A DNA stretch of 26,437 nt from QHXW01 sp035297145 (lineage in GTDB: Bacteria; Acidobacteriota; Terriglobia; Bryobacterales; Bryobacteraceae), in the NCBI GenBank assembly GCA_035297145.1, contig DATGZN010000103.1:1-26437 (forward strand), in the 5' to 3' direction. This document shows positions 24,647 to 26,437 of this stretch, one piece after another. Within the stretch, counting starts at the first letter, position 1. The number at the start of each line of letters is the position of its first letter. The notes under the pieces were generated by a model. It had not been told where the DNA came from. It saw nothing but the letters and a program-made list of their open reading frames with translations, and did not search any database. Position numbers and translations under genes: made by a program.

Positions 24647-25021
24647 TTATGGCAGAGGTTTCGCGCGGTGAATCAAGTGCAAAATATTTCCATCCCCGTC
24701 AGAAAAGAAGACTAGCAGGTTGCCCTGATTGTTGTACGGCTCGGTGAGGAACTTCACGCCCTGTTGCTGGAGCTGCGCGTGCGCGGCGGCGAAATCATCC
24801 ACCTGAATGGCCAGATGGCGGATGCCGGGATCTTTCATTTTCTGCGGCGCCGGCGCTCCCTCCGATGGGATGATTTCCAGCATGGCGCCGTTGGCAGCCT
24901 TCACGAAGTAGTTTCCGTCGTAGGTGAAATTGATGCGGAAGCCGAGATGGTCGACGTACCACTGCGCAAGCTTGCCCGGATCCGGCGACGCGATCGCCGT
25001 GTGTTCCAAACCCTTGAACAT
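24647..25021 (-). CDS. VOC-family protein (glyoxalase/bleomycin-resistance fold)
   Basis: A 124-aa single-domain vicinal-oxygen-chelate protein with two beta-alpha-beta-beta-beta halves. Likely ligand positions are His7 (LEHTAI), Glu49 (AMLEII), His69 (IRHLAI) and, in the final strand, His115 in GNILHLIH where many family members have Glu. The change still allows metal binding but would alter the site. Family roles include glyoxalase I, dioxygenase and fosfomycin/bleomycin resistance; none can be chosen here. The ATG at 25021 starts the domain; longer upstream frame is discarded. TACAAT lies 8 nt upstream with no Shine-Dalgarno. First gene of the glyoxalase-MFS-TPR-membrane cluster. Confidence 0.87.
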   Translation of the reverse strand: MFKGLEHTAIASPDPGKLAQWYVDHLGFRINFTYDGNYFVKAANGAMLEIIPSEGAPAPQKMKDPGIRHLAIQVDDFAAAHAQLQQQGVKFLTEPYNNQGNLLVFFSDGDGNILHLIHRAKPLP

Positions 25022-25029
25022 ATACGAGG

Positions 25030-25035
25030 ATTGTA
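25030..25035 (-). promoter_or_regulatory. -10-like hexamer before the VOC gene
   Basis: Minus-strand TACAAT, 8 nt upstream of the ATG at 25021, the same hexamer as before the acylase gene. It would drive the four-gene leftward cluster, just downstream of the large palindrome. No -35 is evident. Confidence 0.45.
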
Positions 25036-25088
25036 ACAGGTCGCGGCGCGCGTCTTGCGCGTCATGAAGGGTTCTGAAAGAACAGATC

Positions 25089-25165
25089 AACGCCGAGCCG
25101 CCGAGCGCGCTGAGAATGCCCTTTTAGCCGCTCGGCGCTCTCAGCGTCCTCGGCGCCTCGGCGTT
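25089..25165. repeat. 77-nt imperfect palindrome of CTCGGCG units
   Basis: Two 27-nt arms (25089-25115 and 25139-25165) are complementary at all but about three positions and enclose a 23-nt loop. The right arm reads as 9-nt steps of GCTCGGCGC, TCTCAGCGT, CCTCGGCGC, CTCGGCGTT. On RNA it would form a very stable hairpin. It lies after the dehydrogenase stop and before the VOC promoter element, so it could end or protect the dehydrogenase transcript. No T run was seen on either side. Confidence 0.85.
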
Positions 25166-25175
25166 GAACGAAGTT

Positions 25176-26437
25176 CTAGCTACTGCTCTTGATGCAGACC
25201 GTCTTGATGTTGACGAACTCGCGGATCCCGAAGGTGCTCAGTTCGCGGCCGTACCCGGAAGCCTTCACCCCGCCGAAGGGCAGGCGCGGGTCGGAAGCTG
25301 TCATCCCGTTGATGAAAACCTGCCCTGCTTCAATGTCATCGATGAACCGCCGGCGCTCCTGCTCGTCATTGGTCCAAACGCTCGCCCCCAAGCCGAAGGG
25401 TGAGTCATTTGCCAGGCGGATGGCGGCGCCCAGATCAGGCACGCGAAACAGAGACGCGACCGGACCGAACAATTCTTCTCGATACGCGGGAGCATTTTCA
25501 GGGATAGAAGCCAGCACAGTCGGGGCGTAATAGTTGCCCGGCCGGTCGATCCGTTTTCCCCCAGTGAGGACGCGTGCCCCGGCGGAAACCGATTTCCGCA
25601 CCTGCTCATCCAGGTCCTCAAGAATCTGTGGTGTAGCGAGTGGACCGACATCGACTGTCTCGTCCATCGGGTCGCCGACCTTGAGCGCCTGCATGCCGGC
25701 GACGAAGCGCTGCTCGAAATCATTGGCGATGGCGTCCGCAACGATGAATCGTTTGGCCGCGATGCAGGATTGGCCGTTGTTAATGGTGCGCGCCTTCACC
25801 GCTGTTGCCGCCGCAGCGTGCAAATCAGCGGACGGCATCACGATAAACGGGTCGCTGCCGCCCAGCTCCAGCACGGTTTTCTTGATTTGCCGGCCGGCTT
25901 GCGAGGCGACCTGGCGTCCGGCCGGCTCGCTCCCGGTAAGCGTGACGGCCATCACGCGAGCATCGTCGATCACGCGTGGCACTTGTGCGGAACCGATTAG
26001 TAGCGCCTGAAACGCCCCATCGGGAAATCCGGCGCGCCGGAAAATGTCCTCAATCGCCAGCGCGCACTGCGGCACATTGGATGCGTGCTTGAGCAGCCCA
26101 ATGTTGCCCGCCATCAGAGCCGGCGCAGCGAACCGGAACACCTGCCAGAACGGAAAATTCCACGGCATCACGGCGAGCACGGGACCGATCGGCTGGTAGG
26201 CCACGTAGCTTGTTCCGCCTTCGGTCGCCACCGCTTCGTCGCGCAGAAACTTCTCCGCGTTCTCCGCGTAATAACGGCAACCCGAGGCGGACTTGGCTGC
26301 CTCGTCCCTGGCGGCTTTGATGGGCTTTCCCATCTCGACGGTCATGATCCGGCCGAAATCGGCTTTTTCGTTATCCAGGATTTCGGCTGCTGCCAGCAAC
26401 AGCCGCGCCCGTTCGGCAAACGTTGTGCGCCGCCACG
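25176..26437 (-). CDS. NAD(P)-dependent aldehyde dehydrogenase, succinate-semialdehyde type (partial)
   Basis: The C-terminal ~420 residues of an aldehyde dehydrogenase; the frame runs open through the right edge, where the visible start reads WRRTTFAERARLLLAAAEIL, so no initiation codon is shown. VMPWNFPFWQ is the cofactor/substrate motif, TVLELGGSDPFIV holds the general-base Glu, and NNGQSCIAAKR carries the catalytic Cys (codon at 25764-25766). EELFGPV and LPFGGVKASGYGREL follow. The tail GVKASGYGRELSTFGIREFVN is like Sad/YneI-type succinate-semialdehyde dehydrogenases, so oxidation of succinate semialdehyde (or a similar aldehyde) to the acid is likely. Cytoplasmic. It ends just before the palindrome and is probably transcribed apart from the VOC cluster. 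Confidence 0.93.
   Translation of the reverse strand, partial: WRRTTFAERARLLLAAAEILDNEKADFGRIMTVEMGKPIKAARDEAAKSASGCRYYAENAEKFLRDEAVATEGGTSYVAYQPIGPVLAVMPWNFPFWQVFRFAAPALMAGNIGLLKHASNVPQCALAIEDIFRRAGFPDGAFQALLIGSAQVPRVIDDARVMAVTLTGSEPAGRQVASQAGRQIKKTVLELGGSDPFIVMPSADLHAAAATAVKARTINNGQSCIAAKRFIVADAIANDFEQRFVAGMQALKVGDPMDETVDVGPLATPQILEDLDEQVRKSVSAGARVLTGGKRIDRPGNYYAPTVLASIPENAPAYREELFGPVASLFRVPDLGAAIRLANDSPFGLGASVWTNDEQERRRFIDDIEAGQVFINGMTASDPRLPFGGVKASGYGRELSTFGIREFVNIKTVCIKSSS

Overview
The window looks like a GC-rich chromosomal segment from an Acidobacteriota bacterium of the Solibacter/Bryobacter type. This is inferred from four things together: the 5' part of a 16S rRNA gene at the left edge; an orphan ADOP-type MacB/FtsX permease; an adjacent DUF1800/DUF1501 pair; and a secreted protein ending in the 'Solibacter C-terminal' domain (TIGR03437-like). 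No database search was possible, so the taxonomic call rests on family recognition. The window shows no transposase, integrase, phage gene, CRISPR array or tRNA, and reads as core or stable accessory chromosome.

Layout. 1-401 is the start of a leftward rRNA operon, with leader and promoter to about 732. 883-4345 runs rightward: a YqiA-like hydrolase, a PaaI-type thioesterase and the ADOP permease, closed by an intrinsic terminator at 4366-4399. 4452-15569 is almost entirely leftward. In transcription order from the right it carries CorC/HlyC, CutC, AI-2E permease, a HupE-like membrane protein, a secreted repeat protein, an esterase, a TPR protein, and the DUF1800-DUF1501 pair. 15737-21130 runs rightward: a membrane-anchored penicillin acylase, a UPF0173 metal hydrolase, a PEGA-domain envelope protein and the TIGR03437-type secreted protein. 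21140-26437 is leftward again: a partial succinate-semialdehyde-type dehydrogenase, then a tightly packed glyoxalase-MFS-TPR-polytopic membrane protein cluster.

How genes work together. Coupled junctions suggest several operons: DUF1800-DUF1501 (4-nt gap), AI-2E-HupE-like (TGATG overlap), hydrolase-thioesterase (4-nt gap), and glyoxalase-MFS-TPR-membrane protein (8-nt gap, TGATG, ATGA). Much of the content is envelope biology: secreted, anchored or exported proteins of poorly known function.

Most interesting signals. (1) A -10-like hexamer lies 6-11 nt upstream of the start codon of about eight genes, mostly without a Shine-Dalgarno sequence, which suggests leaderless or near-leaderless mRNAs. 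(2) A dispersed element beginning TGTAGCGC follows the stop codons of three genes. (3) A 77-nt near-perfect palindrome built from CTCGGCG-type units separates the dehydrogenase from the glyoxalase operon. (4) A 7-nt tandem repeat separates cutC from the AI-2E gene. (5) A possible gene remnant with a CxxC motif lies at 8489-8698. No convincing new multi-gene defence or biosynthetic system was found. The best candidate for an undescribed unit is the coupled four-gene operon at 21140-25021.
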